From: Moniliophthora roreri
Taxonomy: Eukaryota > Basidiomycota > Agaricomycetes > Agaricales > Marasmiaceae
Reading direction: 5' to 3'
DNA length: 64,000 nucleotides
Assembly (NCBI GenBank): GCA_001466705.2
Contig: LATX02000165.1
Location: 62,001 to 126,000, forward strand
A program made the translations under genes and the position numbers. Within the stretch, counting starts at the first letter, position 1. The number at the start of each line of letters is the position of its first letter. The notes under the pieces were generated by a model. The model made no database searches, was not told where the DNA came from, and saw nothing but the letters and a program-made list of their open reading frames with translations. Shown here piece after piece: positions 24,058 through 35,840 of the stretch.

Positions 24058-25788
24058 TGGTACTCTTATTTGCTCTTGCTCTTGCTGGTTTTACGGCTTG
24101 TATGATATAGCATTCTTGTACAGGAATTCTCTCTTGATATGACCGATTCTTCGAATTCCATGATCTTTCGAAACCTGAACTGTAATTGTCGACGCAATGA
24201 ACGTTGAAATCGTTATAAGGTATCTTCTCACTTATATTAGCCAGGCTACGTGACATGATGACCGGAAATGTGTTTTTGGCAGTGAACCGCAAGCACAGAT
24301 CCCAGAGCCTACACTTCACTCACCAATAGATACCTTTGCCGTCGATAGACTCAGCGCTCAACCTTGGTTATGGCAAAAGAGCTGGGTGGCCGACTGTATG
24401 GGAAACCTATCGTACGTCCAAGTGCTATGAATGTCTCATTAAAAGCTCATAAAGCTCATATTCTGGCTTTACAGACCGCGAATTCTTTTCGTAGAATGTT
24501 GTTACTCGGCCAGGGACGCTTAGCAAATTTATGACGCGATCACTTCTCTTTGCCGACTGCGAAGACGTTTTCCTACTTGTAGTGTGTTGATTTCAGTCTT
24601 CCTGCTGTCGTGCTGATCTCAAGTACAATCCGTCCCAGATAGGAATCGCAGCCCAGCTTCAGCTCTCGTCGCCTGTCTTTACACCATGAAATCGTTTCTT
24701 CTACCGGAAAACATTAAGTTTCGTTTCGAGTCGCATCCAGATCACCTCAGGACGGTGTTGCATATCTTTCACCAGTCTAGTACTCGCTCCTCACCTTGGT
24801 CCTACCCCGTCCGAATTAGTACTGGGTGGCGGAGCGAAGCCCAAGTTGGTTCATTTCAGTGTGGAGACGTACGCTGACTAGACTTTTTCGCATAGGCAGC
24901 GAGTTCATTCTGACATGCATCGTGACGAAGCTCTATTCTCACCCCTCTATTTCGTACCCATAAGTGCTTGACTCGTCTAGGTGTCGGAGACCAGTGACAG
25001 GTAATAGCCTGTCAAGTTAGCAAAGAACAAGGTCAAAGTGTGCCTGCCCTTGCATCTAGGTTGCAGCTCGCTAGCTGACGTCATTTGCTGCGCGACGCGT
25101 TCACAGGAAGGTACCGATGTGAAGCAGAATTATTCGGGACGTGCCTTCAATCGCGACTTTTGTAAGTGTGATGTGCATTGGAGCCTGTATTTATAACTCT
25201 GATATGTTTAGTTTGACAGCTGACTTAGGGAAGGCTGCACCGAGTTGTCGTATCCACTTGGGGATCAGTATAGAGGGAAAGGCGCAATGACAACGTAACA
25301 TGTGGTATATTTGTGTTCTGGAGATCGTCGTCGTTCAATTGTCCGAGTCTATTTCGGATTGCAAGCCAAATTGCGAAACTCGGAGAAACCATATATAACT
25401 CGTATAATCCTACGTTCATGATCCACCCAAGTCCTTCTGGGGTGCTTTGTGTCACCACCACGAAAGGTACTCACCATTGACGGGATTACATCACCTCCGA
25501 GGAAAGCGATCATACATGCAGGGTAAGATGGAGCGGCAGGGAATCAGTAAACAGTACGTCTACGTCCTGATGACCTAGGTACTGACTCGCTATGACCAGG
25601 TGAAGTTAAATGAATGGAGTTCAGATACACGGTACCCAAAGATCACTACCTTCATATAGACAGATGGAATATTCAATAATCAGGTTCAGACCTGGGATAG
25701 CTGATCCTGTAGGCAGTGGTTTGGACGCTGTGGTAAAGGTATAAAATCCTTACTACATTCCATATAGGACAGTATACCTTCTTGCATA
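24058..25788. other. Intergenic region upstream of the prenyltransferase
   Basis: No gene with a recognisable domain. A minus-strand stretch at about 25320-25560 reads as IAFLGGDVIPSM, an intron-like gap, then GLGWIMNVGLYELYMVSPSF. It looks membrane-like and might be a fragment of an uncharacterised membrane protein, but no complete gene could be built. A plus-strand frame at 24686-24877 has no domain. Confidence 0.35.
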
Positions 25789-27111
25789 ATGCTACTACTC
25801 ACTTTACCATGCATTCTCGCTCTAATCGGGGCTCTTGCCACGCGTCTGATATGGCCACTATCATTCGACGACACTAGGGCCTTTGCGATGACCATAGTGT
25901 GTTCAAGTTCTCTCTCTCTCATTCTCATTCAGCTCATACTGATAACAATCTGCGCTAGGTCAACCATCACTCAAACTCAAGCTTGAACCGCATTCGTCGG
26001 CTATTTTGGTGGTACCGTACCATAAACCCCTTTTACAAAACTCTGTTTCGCTTGGCATCGTATCCCGAACACATGAGACGTCGATACATATCCTTCATTG
26101 CTCAAGTCCTCGTCCCACATCTCGGGCCGAGTCCACCAGAATACTGGTCGATGCCAGAATCAAAGTCGATCTCGTACGAGCCAAGCGTACGGACGCCTTT
26201 TGAACCTATCGTCGTTCTGGGCGATGGGACGAAACCGATGTCAGTGCGGTTCAGTATGGAGATCATTGATTCTGGGAATGGACTACCTAGAAATCCGGAA
26301 GATTGTTTAACCGTTTGTCGAGAGATTGGTGCCAGCTCCTTTGTCGAGGGTTTCGATCCGACATGGGTAGACGTTTGTTATGACACTCTCGTATATCATG
26401 AATGGAGGAAGCTAAAGGGAGATCATGTTCCGATTAATTTCTGTTTCGGTATGTTGGCGTTTAGCTTTTTCCGAACAAGATACACACTGACTCGAGGTAG
26501 GCGGCGAGTTCAGACAAACAGACGTTGTTACAAAGTTCTACTTCTATCCCATGGTACGCGCCACGGAGACTGGCGTCGGCGGTATGCAGCTGGTATCACA
26601 ATGTATGGCTCGCCTTGGCGTCAGAAGTCAATGGGAAAGCGTAGCCAACTTTGTCGAGTCGCACCCGCAGTACAAAGTCTACCCAGAGATGGTCGGTATT
26701 GAAGGCGTCGCGCCAACGAGGAATCGAGTCAAAGTTTACTTGCGGTTGCATCCAGATCATAGCTCGCTCATGGATACGATCTATTACACGACGCTTGGAG
26801 GGAAATTGAATGCGGATAACGCGGTTTTGGAGACTATTGCTGCCTTGCGAGTGTTGTGGAAACTCATATTCCCTGGTGTAGGGGATGATGAGGTGCTCCA
26901 GCTGAAGAGACAAGGGTCGAAGGGTATGTTGGTGTATTTTGAGATGGGGTTGGATAGGAAGGGTGTCATTCCAAAGATTTACGTTCCCATCTATCGATAT
27001 TGCCAAAGTGACGCTCAGATTGCGAGAGCAATCGCTGAGTATTACCGGTCTACAGGGCAGGGTGGGGATTTTGAGAGGAATTATGAAGCGTGTCTTCGAG
27101 AGATGCTGTAA
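25789..27111 (+). CDS. DMATS-type aromatic prenyltransferase
   Basis: Fungal indole/aromatic prenyltransferases of this family (ABBA fold) transfer a dimethylallyl or longer prenyl group to tryptophan or other aromatic rings. Model: 25789-25896, 25959-26448 and 26501-27111, giving 402 residues, a usual length. Seen in the frame: FWWYRTINPFYKTLFRLASY, VLVPHLGPSP, YEPSVRTPFEPIVVLGDG, TDVVTKFYFYPMVRATETG and NRVKVYLRLHPDHSSLMD followed by YYTTLGGKL. The last part reads GMLVYFEMGLDRKGVIPKIY and ends IAEYYRSTGQGGDFERNY. The KVYLR and K-x-Y-F-Y-P strands are the basic/tyrosine shield segments that bind the diphosphate in this family. Exon 1 is inferred because no ATG precedes MRRRY in exon 2. It adds a hydrophobic leader (MLLLTLPCILALIGALATR) unusual for these soluble enzymes. 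The substrate is not predictable. Confidence 0.85.
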
Positions 27112-27153
27112 GTGCTGCTGTCGAAGTTGGTTATTGAGAAACTGAGCCTATGT

Positions 27154-27869
27154 AGGGCTCCTAGCGGATCGGATTAGGATCGGATACGGATTCATCCGTT
27201 CGGATGGTGGTGATTGAGAGAGCAATCCGCATCGGCGGATGGTATCCGTCGGATGGTCCGATAATCCGACGGATGGGCGCTAAGCCAGCGCTTCACAATG
27301 AAACCTCCCTCCCACGGTGAAAATTTTGCTTCCCCGTCAGTATTGTCGCCTTGTTCACCTCCAATCCCTTTGGCAAGTCTCAAGCTACCCTATAGACCCT
27401 CAAGACGTGATGTCATGTTGAGAATATGATGTTTGGAGCCACTTGGAGGGAGGGGGCTCTCAGGTGCGGGGCATTGATCTAGTTGTGCGGCATTCCAAGT
27501 TGATTCCAGGTGTCTGAATTATACCTATTTAATTTGTTGTGTACAGAGTCGAGACAAGTTCATATATTGTACCCAAAACGGCTAAAATACAAGTCAAAGG
27601 TTAGTCAGACAGACAGATAATGGCTGATATATCACCCACTACTGCTATGAAGGTCAAAAAGGTAACCACGGAAAGCCCCGGGCACGACTCTGGTCGACCT
27701 AGCGAAGCCCAACGACAACCGTCTGCACCGCGTGATCCATCCGCCGCTCATCGTCGGATTGGTCGGATGCCATCCGTCGGATGGTGCTCGTCGAGGAGCC
27801 CATCCGCCATCCGAATCCGACCTCTCATCGCTCGGATGACGGCGGATCATCCGATCCGCTAGGAGCCCT
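27154..27869. mobile_element. Non-autonomous TIR element, 0.7 kb
   Basis: Perfect 20-base terminal inverted repeats (GGGCTCCTAGCGGATCGGAT at 27155-27174 and its complement at 27848-27867). They are flanked by the 9-base direct repeat AGCCTATGT at 27145-27153 and 27870-27878, fitting a Mutator-like 9-base target duplication. A TA duplication directly at the ends is the alternative reading. Subterminal regions carry palindromic ATCCGTCGGATGG-type motifs at both ends. There is no transposase. The insertion is 42 bases after the prenyltransferase stop codon, so it may lie in its 3' untranslated region. Confidence 0.8.
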
Positions 27870-30800
27870 AAGCCTATGTTGTTCGCAGTCCCGGGGTAGA
27901 TCTGGAAAAGTCACCTCCAAGCCATCAGACGTATATAGGGATTAGCACGAAGAAGGGAAAGACACAGGTGACGATGTATTTTGCGCTGGACCTGTTTTCC
28001 AGAGGTTGAATGAGAACGAGTACCGGGAGAAGCACAATTTACGCTGTATATTGATTCAATGTGAATAATATGACTAACCCAGTTCCAGAAGTGGCCGCAT
28101 CCAGTGTTGCAATGACCCCTGGTCAAGGGTCAGCGAAAACTTTAGCTCTTCTTTGACCTGACCTGACCCCATGCTTGCCGGAAAATTATGATGGCCAATT
28201 TAAGTGTATTGCAGGTGTTCGGCCCACATCACACAAGGAACTGTCAGAAGGACCTCCGATAATAGAGGCTGATTTGTGTCGAAACTGTCGTAACGGCCCC
28301 TAAGGAAATCGCCAAAAATCGGAAAAAAATAATTTCAGCTATCCGAGCGTTTCGGCGCCAACAAGGCTCAGATGTTATGTTTATCAGCGACAGTTCTGCG
28401 GGGTTATAACTTGTCGTGGTGGTTATGAGGGGCTATAACACACGTTGTATTCTTAAGGTACGGTAACAGGGATTTTTGTACGTGGTTGTAAAATTACAGC
28501 TGTTTGCAGAACTTAGGGCGGGAGCCATTTTTCCCGCGCGAGTGATTTCGCCAGCATACCATGTAGTACTTTATTCATTCTCCCCAGCTTTGCAACCCCG
28601 ACGCGTTATAATGTTCCCGCTATGTTGTAAGGCCTTGATGAATGATAATTGCTCTCATCCTTTTTTGCAAGCCTGCCTTGGAACAAATAATAATTCGCCC
28701 TGGGTGCGAATAATAAGTGGGAAACACCAGCAATGCCAAATTCGGCAGTCGCATTACAGATGTTTTCCACGGTTGGATCCTTACTTCCTCCTTTCATGTT
28801 CCTTCCTCTGTCATGCAGTGTAGTGTTCTATGGCTGTGGTGCGTATTCCTGTCATCTCAATGTCTCCCGCATTCTGTGCTTACACTTTATCACAGCACCA
28901 TCAAATATTACCCCTATGCCACATTATCATTCGTCCAGTGGCGCCCAGCAGTCCCTCATCATTGTTCTCGACACCGTCACCTGTGCGTGTACCATTTATA
29001 ATCTGTCAATATTCACACTCAATTCCATTCTCTCTCCTGCTAGTTCCCATTATCATCTTCCCGGCCCTCCGTGAACTTTAACTCTCTTCGGACTGTACAG
29101 TTCTTGGCTCGGCTCGGAATCATCCGAGTCTATATTTCAAGGAGCCCCCTGAAGCACCCTTTTTGATGTTTTCCCCATCCCGTGGGAGGCTAGTCGGTAC
29201 CGTCACTTGGGCAGGCAACAAGGAGGTAACAGTGTTGATTGGAAGGTCCGTTTCATATCCTTTCATTGAATTGACAGTTATTACCTAGCGTAGTACTGAT
29301 CCCGCCGGAACCTGAAGGCACCGAAGACATATATACCCCGCCATAATGCTACCTTACGAAGATTCTGACCCAGAATACATACATATCCCTCACTCTTACT
29401 ATACTTTACGCTTTACTCATGGCTACTCAACATAACATCTCATAATATAAACTATTTTGGGTATGGAAAAGTTCCCCTGAAGTCTCGAGGCAATATGAGC
29501 CTCACTAGCGCGCTATCGTTCACCGACACTCCAAATATAGCAGCCTCTACTACTGAGCACTCAGTAAACATTGGCCAAACGGAACAACATCAGACTACTA
29601 GGCTACAGTTCGGTCTCTCAGCAAAGATCGACGAGCATTGCATAGTGTTGTCAAATTTAGAAATATTAATTGCCTTTTTTGGAAGATTCTTACCTGTTAT
29701 GGCAAGAATTTTAGAGAGATCATCGGCTGCATTTTCAAATATCCTATTGTACCATAAACGTCCGCAGGGTTTAGTATGGGCTGCAGGTATGTATTGAAAC
29801 AAATTCTGATGCCTTTGAGATGATATTCAGTTGATTTTCTGTTGTTGGTGTGGGGGGATATTTTTTGTGGCCGTCGAGAGATATAATTTATAAGTAAAGT
29901 GTGAACGAAAGCCATTCTGAGCTTGTGTGTCGCTTGACTTTTTCATTTGAGGATCTAATAGCGCTGGGAGCACTCAGTTTGGCCTTTTCTATGCTCCGAC
30001 TCAAGTGGTAATATCTACCAGGTCTGCAAATGATGTGGTGGATATGTATGAGAAAAGTTCTTCCCTGAACACTAGTTCCGACGAGCCGGACGTAGTTCAA
30101 TTCCAAGCGTCTATTCAGCGCTTGTGGAATCTTGACGTTACATAAAAGGTAAATAGGTAAAGACTACTCAGTAAATTACCTCATAAAGACTCAGGAATGG
30201 CAGCGAGCATGTAGAAGGATCAGGGTAAGTAGAAATGCTGAATGATAATGAGACTGAGTCCATGAAAACAGGCAACAATGCATACCTAAGATATCAAGAA
30301 GTGAGGTTTGATGAAATAAGGAAGTTTTGCTTGTGATCNAAAGTGGTCGGGATAGAAATGTTCGGGGAGAATGATAATTCGATGCGAGCCTGAGAGGCAG
30401 GTGGTATCCAGGAGGTAGCCGAGGGACAATTATTAATAGCTCGAGCTGAGCCAAATAATAAAGGTGCGCACCTAGCGGATCAGATCAACACAAAGTGGGG
30501 GAGAATGATAATTCTGTATGAGAGGCAGGTATCCGGGAGGTAGCTGAGGGATAATTATTATTATCTCAAGCTCAGCCAAATGATAAACATACGCACCTAT
30601 GAGCAAAGAGCAGTGAAACCACAGAGGCAGAATGACAATTCAGCAGTGTGTTGTAGATTAATAAATATGGTCAAGGAATGGGAAGGGGGAAATGATAAAG
30701 GTACTGGTGGGAATAATAAAGGTACCGAATTTGGTCATGACGTGCAGTTGGCAGGGTCCGCTTTATAACGTGTCGGGGTTGCATTGCTGGGGAGAATTAC

Positions 30801-32299
30801 ATTATTTCTACATGGACTGCTCTGGAGATGACCGTGACAAAGATGCTACCCCCGAGATATAGCGACCTATTTCTGTGACGAGTTCAGTGCAGTACGAAGG
30901 AATCATCCAGCGCTGTGTCATACCGATACGTTGTGGCCTGGCATAGCTGTAATCCATTAGCTTGTTCGCCGTTCGGAGAGCATGTGAACAGTCTATTTTC
31001 GCTGTCACTATCATGAAATCCCTGAACAGTGACGATGACTTGCCATCGGACCAGATCTGGATTCACTCTACCGTCGGATTTTGCAAGCATATCCAAATTG
31101 TGATAAAACTGGCCACGTCCTTGCTCTATTCCGATTACATGCCGTTGAAGTTGGCGTACCATAATGGCGACGTGGGTATATGCATCTTACATGCCCCCTT
31201 CACCGAATTTCTCTTAAATTCCACCCGTTCCAGTCACTATCATGTGAAAGCACTCACCATGTCAGAGTATTTTGACTACGTGTCTGGTACTACGGACATT
31301 GTCATTCAGGTCAGAGAACTTTCTGCCACACCACCTTGGGTCTTTTACTTCGGCATTGTCATGGTGGAAAGGAAACATTTGCACAGCCGAATATTTGACG
31401 CCCCATTCCTTGGGTTGCCTCTGCTTCCTGCCAATGGTAGAGTTTCCGGGTGACGACCTGCCGATGGCTTTAAACCAATTTAATTCATATCCTGCTGCGA
31501 GCAAAGTCCTGAATGCAGCACATAGGCTTGCTTTTGATGCCTGGGCTCTCCGACAATTATCTAATCATTGTGAGCAGGCCCTTGTGTAGGCAAAAGTACG
31601 TTTGTTCACAGCCGAGTCGAAAGGATTGAAATTTGACATGATTTTTGGCAGGCCCTTAGAGTATTCGTCGACAGTTTGTCATCGACAATACATGGATCTC
31701 GTGTCGGTGCATCCCTAAAGACAGTTGACTTAATGCGAAAGCGTACTCGCTGACGTACGCCTTGATGTACAGTTTGGCAGTGGCCGCAATTCACGAGTGG
31801 TGGATTCTGAGTTGGCAACGGAACTAAAACCTCTAGTTTCATCTAATATTTTGTAGTATTTTCTGAATTTAAATTTTCAAAAATATATACAGGAATTAAG
31901 TCTAATTTTTTAATTATTTCCTCTTGGGGGAGAAAATGGCAACGCACCATACCAAGGCTTATCTGAGGTTTCCAAGTAGCAAAAATATCGACAGGAACGG
32001 TACCGCTAGGTATGTAGAACCTTACAAGATTGAAGACCGAATTTTTGTTGCAAGTCGGAATTGTCTTTGGTGTCCGCTAGTCTTTCGATCTCTCCCGTCG
32101 TCCCCTTTCTCGGTTTCTGCCTTTTGGGAAATGGCTGATCGAGCCTAGCCTTACCGGTGGCGGCGGCGCAGATCTTTTTCTCGGGCTTCATGGAGGGGGA
32201 AGCCGCAACTCGAATATTTTGATTGAACTGCTATGTAGGCCCTCTGTTTATATTCACAATATGCTGCTATTCCTTAGGACATAGGTAAACATTCTACTG
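27870..32299. other. 4.4 kb stretch without supported genes, AT-rich microrepeats
   Basis: Several open frames exist (29495-29797 with an ATG start and no domain; 30962-31453, which begins at TTG), but none shows a domain, paralogue or intron structure. Recurrent short motifs such as AATAATAATT, GAATGATAAT and GGGAATAATAAAGGTAC occur between 28.6 and 30.8 kb, on top of the tandem repeat listed separately. One base is undetermined (N at 30339). Confidence 0.4.
30364..30598. repeat. Tandem repeat, two units of about 100-110 bases
   Basis: Unit 1 is 30364-30473 and unit 2 is 30498-30598. Both begin GGGGAGAATGATAATTC, share GAGAGGCAGGT, ATCC-GGAGGTAGC, GAGGGA-AATTATTA, CTCAGCCAAA-GATAA and end CGCACCT. 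A shorter third trace (CAGAATGACAATTC) follows near 30627. The single N of the window lies just before unit 1. Confidence 0.75.
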
Positions 32300-32499
32300 A
32301 CAACTGTTGCCTATAAACAGGCTTGGGTATTGTAGCTCTCGGGTTGAGATTTTTGCTCATCATGAACTAACCACCACATCAGCAACTTTCAGATCCGCCC
32401 CCCATCATTCATGCAATGCTCATCTCACACAACATCTTGATAGAGTCTAGAAATGACCACCTCTTTTCCCCATATGATTAGTGCAAGTAAAGTGCAAAG

Positions 32500-32507
32500 T
32501 ATAAAAG
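32500..32507 (+). promoter_or_regulatory. TATA box of membrane protein gene copy 1
   Basis: TATAAAAG lies 44 bases before the ATG at 32551 and is kept, with its surroundings (AGTATAAAAGTGAGGCTT), in front of copy 2 at 35833-35840. The spacing to the ATG is nearly identical in both copies. Confidence 0.6.
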
Positions 32508-32550
32508 TGAGGCTTGGTTCATTGTGTCCTCTGCACTGTGACTTGGTACC

Positions 32551-34091
32551 ATGTCCAGCTCCTCTATAACAGAAGAAGATATTGCACCTTTCAATACTGT
32601 CACAGCTGTCCTAGTCCAGCCAATGGCAAATCTTACTGTATGTTTTCTCTTCTTATCAGTTTCATCCTCTCAGGACTCCTCTATTTCCCTAGGTCATGCT
32701 TTATGTCTATGGTAAGCTCAAACCCTTCAGCAGTCACTATGTACATCTGACATGCCACCTATGCCAGGCATTTACACTGTCTTATTCATCATTTCTCTCC
32801 ACATCCTCACCCATAAACAAGACCGACCAAACCGGAGACTCTATATATTCTTCACCACAGCACTTTTTACCCTCACAAGTTTGCATAACATTATATTAAC
32901 CTTTAATTTGGCCCGACAAGCAACTCTGGAGTTTACATTTACAAAAAATCAGGATTGGGCCTCATATTTGGCATATTTGTCCCATGATAATGTAAAGGCA
33001 ATCATAGCGTATGTGGGGGTTACTTTACACAGATTTGTCATGACTAAGAGTCTTCTTGTTTTATTTAGTGGTTTTCAGATAGTTCTGCCACTATGCTTGG
33101 TGTAAGCCCTTTTTCATGTGTTTGTACCTGCTGGCTGATTAATTTGAGATAGAATTACTGCAGATTTGATGCTGGTATGTTTCTGTAGTGGTTCTACCTC
33201 ATGGATTTCTAAGCTTATTGTTGGATCTACTCAGCTCCACCGTTGCTATGTGATATGGGGCTCATCCAAATGGATTGCACTCCCACTGATCTTTGTTATG
33301 CTTTCACTAGCTGGTGAGTCTTCCCTCAATTTGATTGCATTACCTGGCTCATTTTGGCACTGGCACTAGTCTGTGAAATTGTTGCCTCTGTATTTGGGAT
33401 CATTGGTATTAGCAACACTGCTGACTCAGCAAAAGAAAAACTATACTTCCAGGGCAATACTATAGACACTGCATTCTGGCTTGCAAATATGGGTATTAAC
33501 ATAATTTTGACATTGCTTACAGGTCAGTTCCATCTGATCCATGAAAACCAGACATAAACTTATCTCCTGTAGCTGGTCGCATATGGTGGATCAGCCAAGA
33601 AGCAAAGAAACATATGGGTCCTGCTATTAAAACCAGGTATAACACAATTGTAGCTATCATGTATGTTTTTCAATTCTCCTTTGATTTAAAGGACTTATTC
33701 TCACTTGACTTGTCAGCCTGGAGAGTGGAATTCTCTACCCTATCTTCATTACTACCAATATTATTTATGATTATTTGGCTGATCCAGAGGTACCTTTTCC
33801 ATTTTCATTTTCAGTTGTCATGTATCAAGTCATTGTAAGTTCAAGATTTTCTTTCTGTCATAAACTAACTTGAAATTCCACTCATAGGGAATTGCCCCAA
33901 CATTAATCATTATACGGGCAGCTGGAGGCAAAACTATTGAATATACAAGCAAGAACCTTGATGTGTCAAGTCTTCATTTTGCTAATGGAGCAGGTCCAGG
34001 ATCTGGGAATTTAGATACTAGGTCACATGTAGAGACAATTGACATTGAGGCCAGCCCAATGGCAGAGAGAACAGAAAACCCAGGCTTGTAA
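32551..34091 (+). CDS. Multi-pass membrane protein of an Agaricomycete family, copy 1
   Basis: Unnamed family with about seven TM segments. The ATG at 32551 gives MSSSSITEEDIAPFNTVTA. Later exons encode PGIYTVLFIISLHILTH, LHRCYVIWGSSKWIALPLIF, CEIVASVFGIIGISNTAD, NTIDTAFWLANMGINIIL, RIWWISQEAKKHMGPAIKT, then RYN, then SGILYPIFITTNIIYDYLAD and IAPTLIIIRAAGGKTIEYTS, with a hydrophilic tail ending at TAA 34089-34091. LHRCYVIW and RIWWISQEAK match conserved positions I associate with this family. No nonsense codon was found in the exons I could place. The second and third exons (about 32677-32760) are not resolved, so integrity is likely but not proven. It lies in the CpG-poor block, yet is less eroded than copy 2. 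Confidence 0.7.
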
Positions 34092-34774
34092 AAGGCTGCA
34101 TAGACTCCTATCTTGGTATTTTTGCTAATAGATCACTTTGATGTTCTGATATATATTACACTGCAAATAAAGTCTGCTTCTAACTTTGACTGATCTGCAA
34201 CTAAACTTAGACTTGGTAAAAATTTCTATACATGTTTCAAGACAGAAATTGTAAATACTATATGGAATTTTCATCAGTGTGACCAGGCCATATGAAGACA
34301 TGTCTCCAGATTCAGTAATATTTTGATTGCAACTCTCTTGTATGATGGTGACACTTCAGTGAGGTACCTTTGCACAAGTTTCTGGGACTGAAATTCTGTG
34401 GTCCACAATTTTGTTTGGCTCCAGCTTTCATGTAGTTGCCCAGTCACATCCCATCCCATCAATATTGCAGAAGGTACACAGGCAAAGTTCTTCTACAACA
34501 CAGACCTCATAAATTAGGCAGAGGCATGTCAAATACCACTGCATATTAACTTGTGTCATATTCATTTTGACAGTCTTGGAGCCTTGACACATGTTATAGA
34601 ATCATCTGTTGAGCACTCTTAATGTGCTCCAGACCATAAAGAAAGGGTCTTATGTAACAGGGTTTTCACCAGCATCAAGAAGCAGGAATATGTGAGGCAA
34701 GAAGCCAAGGTGTGTCTTAATACTTATGTTATCATTGGCACTAAGGTATTGATTGCTACTCAAAGTATTGGTCT
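34092..34774. other. Spacer inside the CpG-poor block
   Basis: 3' flank of membrane gene copy 1, followed by sequence of unknown origin with no CG dinucleotide. The first 70 bases match the 3' flank of copy 2 (about 38790-38870: AAATAAAGTCTGCTTCTAAC and following), after which the two diverge. No gene seen. Confidence 0.5.
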
Positions 34775-35440
34775 TCCTGGCACTGCCTGGACAATGGACA
34801 TTCAAGGACTATGCTCTTTCTGCTCAAATGAGAAGCTGACCACTGGCTACTGGAAAAAGAAGTAGAGGCAGATACTGAGTAGCCTTGAGTTTTGAGCATA
34901 GGTATCAGAGGTATGTTTTTTTTTTTTCCTTTCTTTCTTTTTAGTCAGGCTGACATTGTGAGTCATATAGCTGAATATGACACACTACATAAAGATCTTC
35001 TTTCACCTCCCACTTGGAAAGAGGACACAGGTTGTGCCTATTTTGGCAGTGGCTCAGGCAATGGGAAACTAGCATGTATATCATTCCACTGTTGTCAACA
35101 GCCCAGTAGGGAATTCAATTTTTGACCCTACTGTCAGTCACAAGAAGACAGATGGCACTTGGCTTCTGGACTCTTGTTCTGAGTGTGCATGCATGGACCA
35201 CAAATTTCTGCCCCACATCTTGGCTAGTTTTCCATGTCCTTTTTAACATCTCCCACCTCAATCCTTCCTTTCTCTCACCAAAATGACCATGGCCCCTCTC
35301 ATGAAAGCTTACAAGTTTGCTTTGCCTCCTATGCTTGCACAATGTGCTACTGCTGGATTCTTGTTCAGTGCTGGGGACATTATTGCTCAACAGGCTGTTG
35401 AAGGCAAGGGAAAGGACTATCAAGTTGAGCTTGGTGTCCT
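34775..35440 (+). pseudogene. Truncated duplicate of the Mpv17/Sym1 5' region
   Basis: This copy of the upstream region and first two exons of the gene at 40245 has most CG changed to TG or CA. It has an ATG at 35283 (MTMAPLMKAYKFALPPMLAQ). The start of intron 1 (GTTTGCTTTGCCT) is still present and is joined directly to CCTATGCT of exon 2, so the segment encoding the A-A-L-I-R-R part and the intron 3' end was deleted, probably between CCT repeats. Homology stops at the end of exon 2 (about 35424), and unit 2 of the duplication begins within about 230 bases. It cannot encode a functional channel protein. Confidence 0.8.
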
Positions 35441-35832
35441 TTGCACAAGAATGCTGAGAAGCCTGTCCAGAAGATGTTAAGAGGGGTAGAAGGAAAGGAA
35501 TTGAAGCAAGAAGGTGCACCTAGTCCAGGGAAAAAAAAATATTGTGTCTCCAAGATATTCACCAGTGTCTTTTCATGCATCTGACACCTTTTTCCTTCTC
35601 TGCCAGTTTGAGAAACAATACCAATGGTCCTTCTACTTGATAAGAGGAAGGTTCATGCCACATTGAGAGTCAGATTGGGATTTTTGCTCATCATGGACAA
35701 ATTAACCACTACACCAGCAACTTCCAGACCTGCCCCATCATTCATGCAATGCCCATCTCACACAACATCCCAATAGAATCTAGAAACAACCACCTCTTTT
35801 CCTCATATGTTTAGTGCAAGTAAAGTGAAAAG

Positions 35833-35840
35833 TATAAAAG
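35833..35840 (+). promoter_or_regulatory. TATA box of membrane protein gene copy 2
   Basis: TATAAAAG 43 bases before the ATG at 35883, matching the element at 32500-32507 in front of copy 1. Confidence 0.55.

Noticed and set aside
24686..24877. 63-codon frame beginning with ATG
   Set aside because: Its sequence shows no DMATS block or other domain and it ends without a plausible splice to the prenyltransferase.
29495..29797. 100-codon ATG frame with TATA-like sequence upstream
   Set aside because: No homology, no intron structure and AT-rich composition like its surroundings; kept only as part of the gene-free stretch.
30962..31453. 163-codon open frame on the plus strand
   Set aside because: It starts at TTG, has no domain, signal or paralogue, and overlaps open frames of similar quality on the other strand. 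Length alone is not enough.
35283..35480. Intronless Mpv17 copy as a retrocopy
   Set aside because: It still contains the first bases of the parent intron and the parent's upstream non-transcribed region, so it is a DNA duplication with a deletion.
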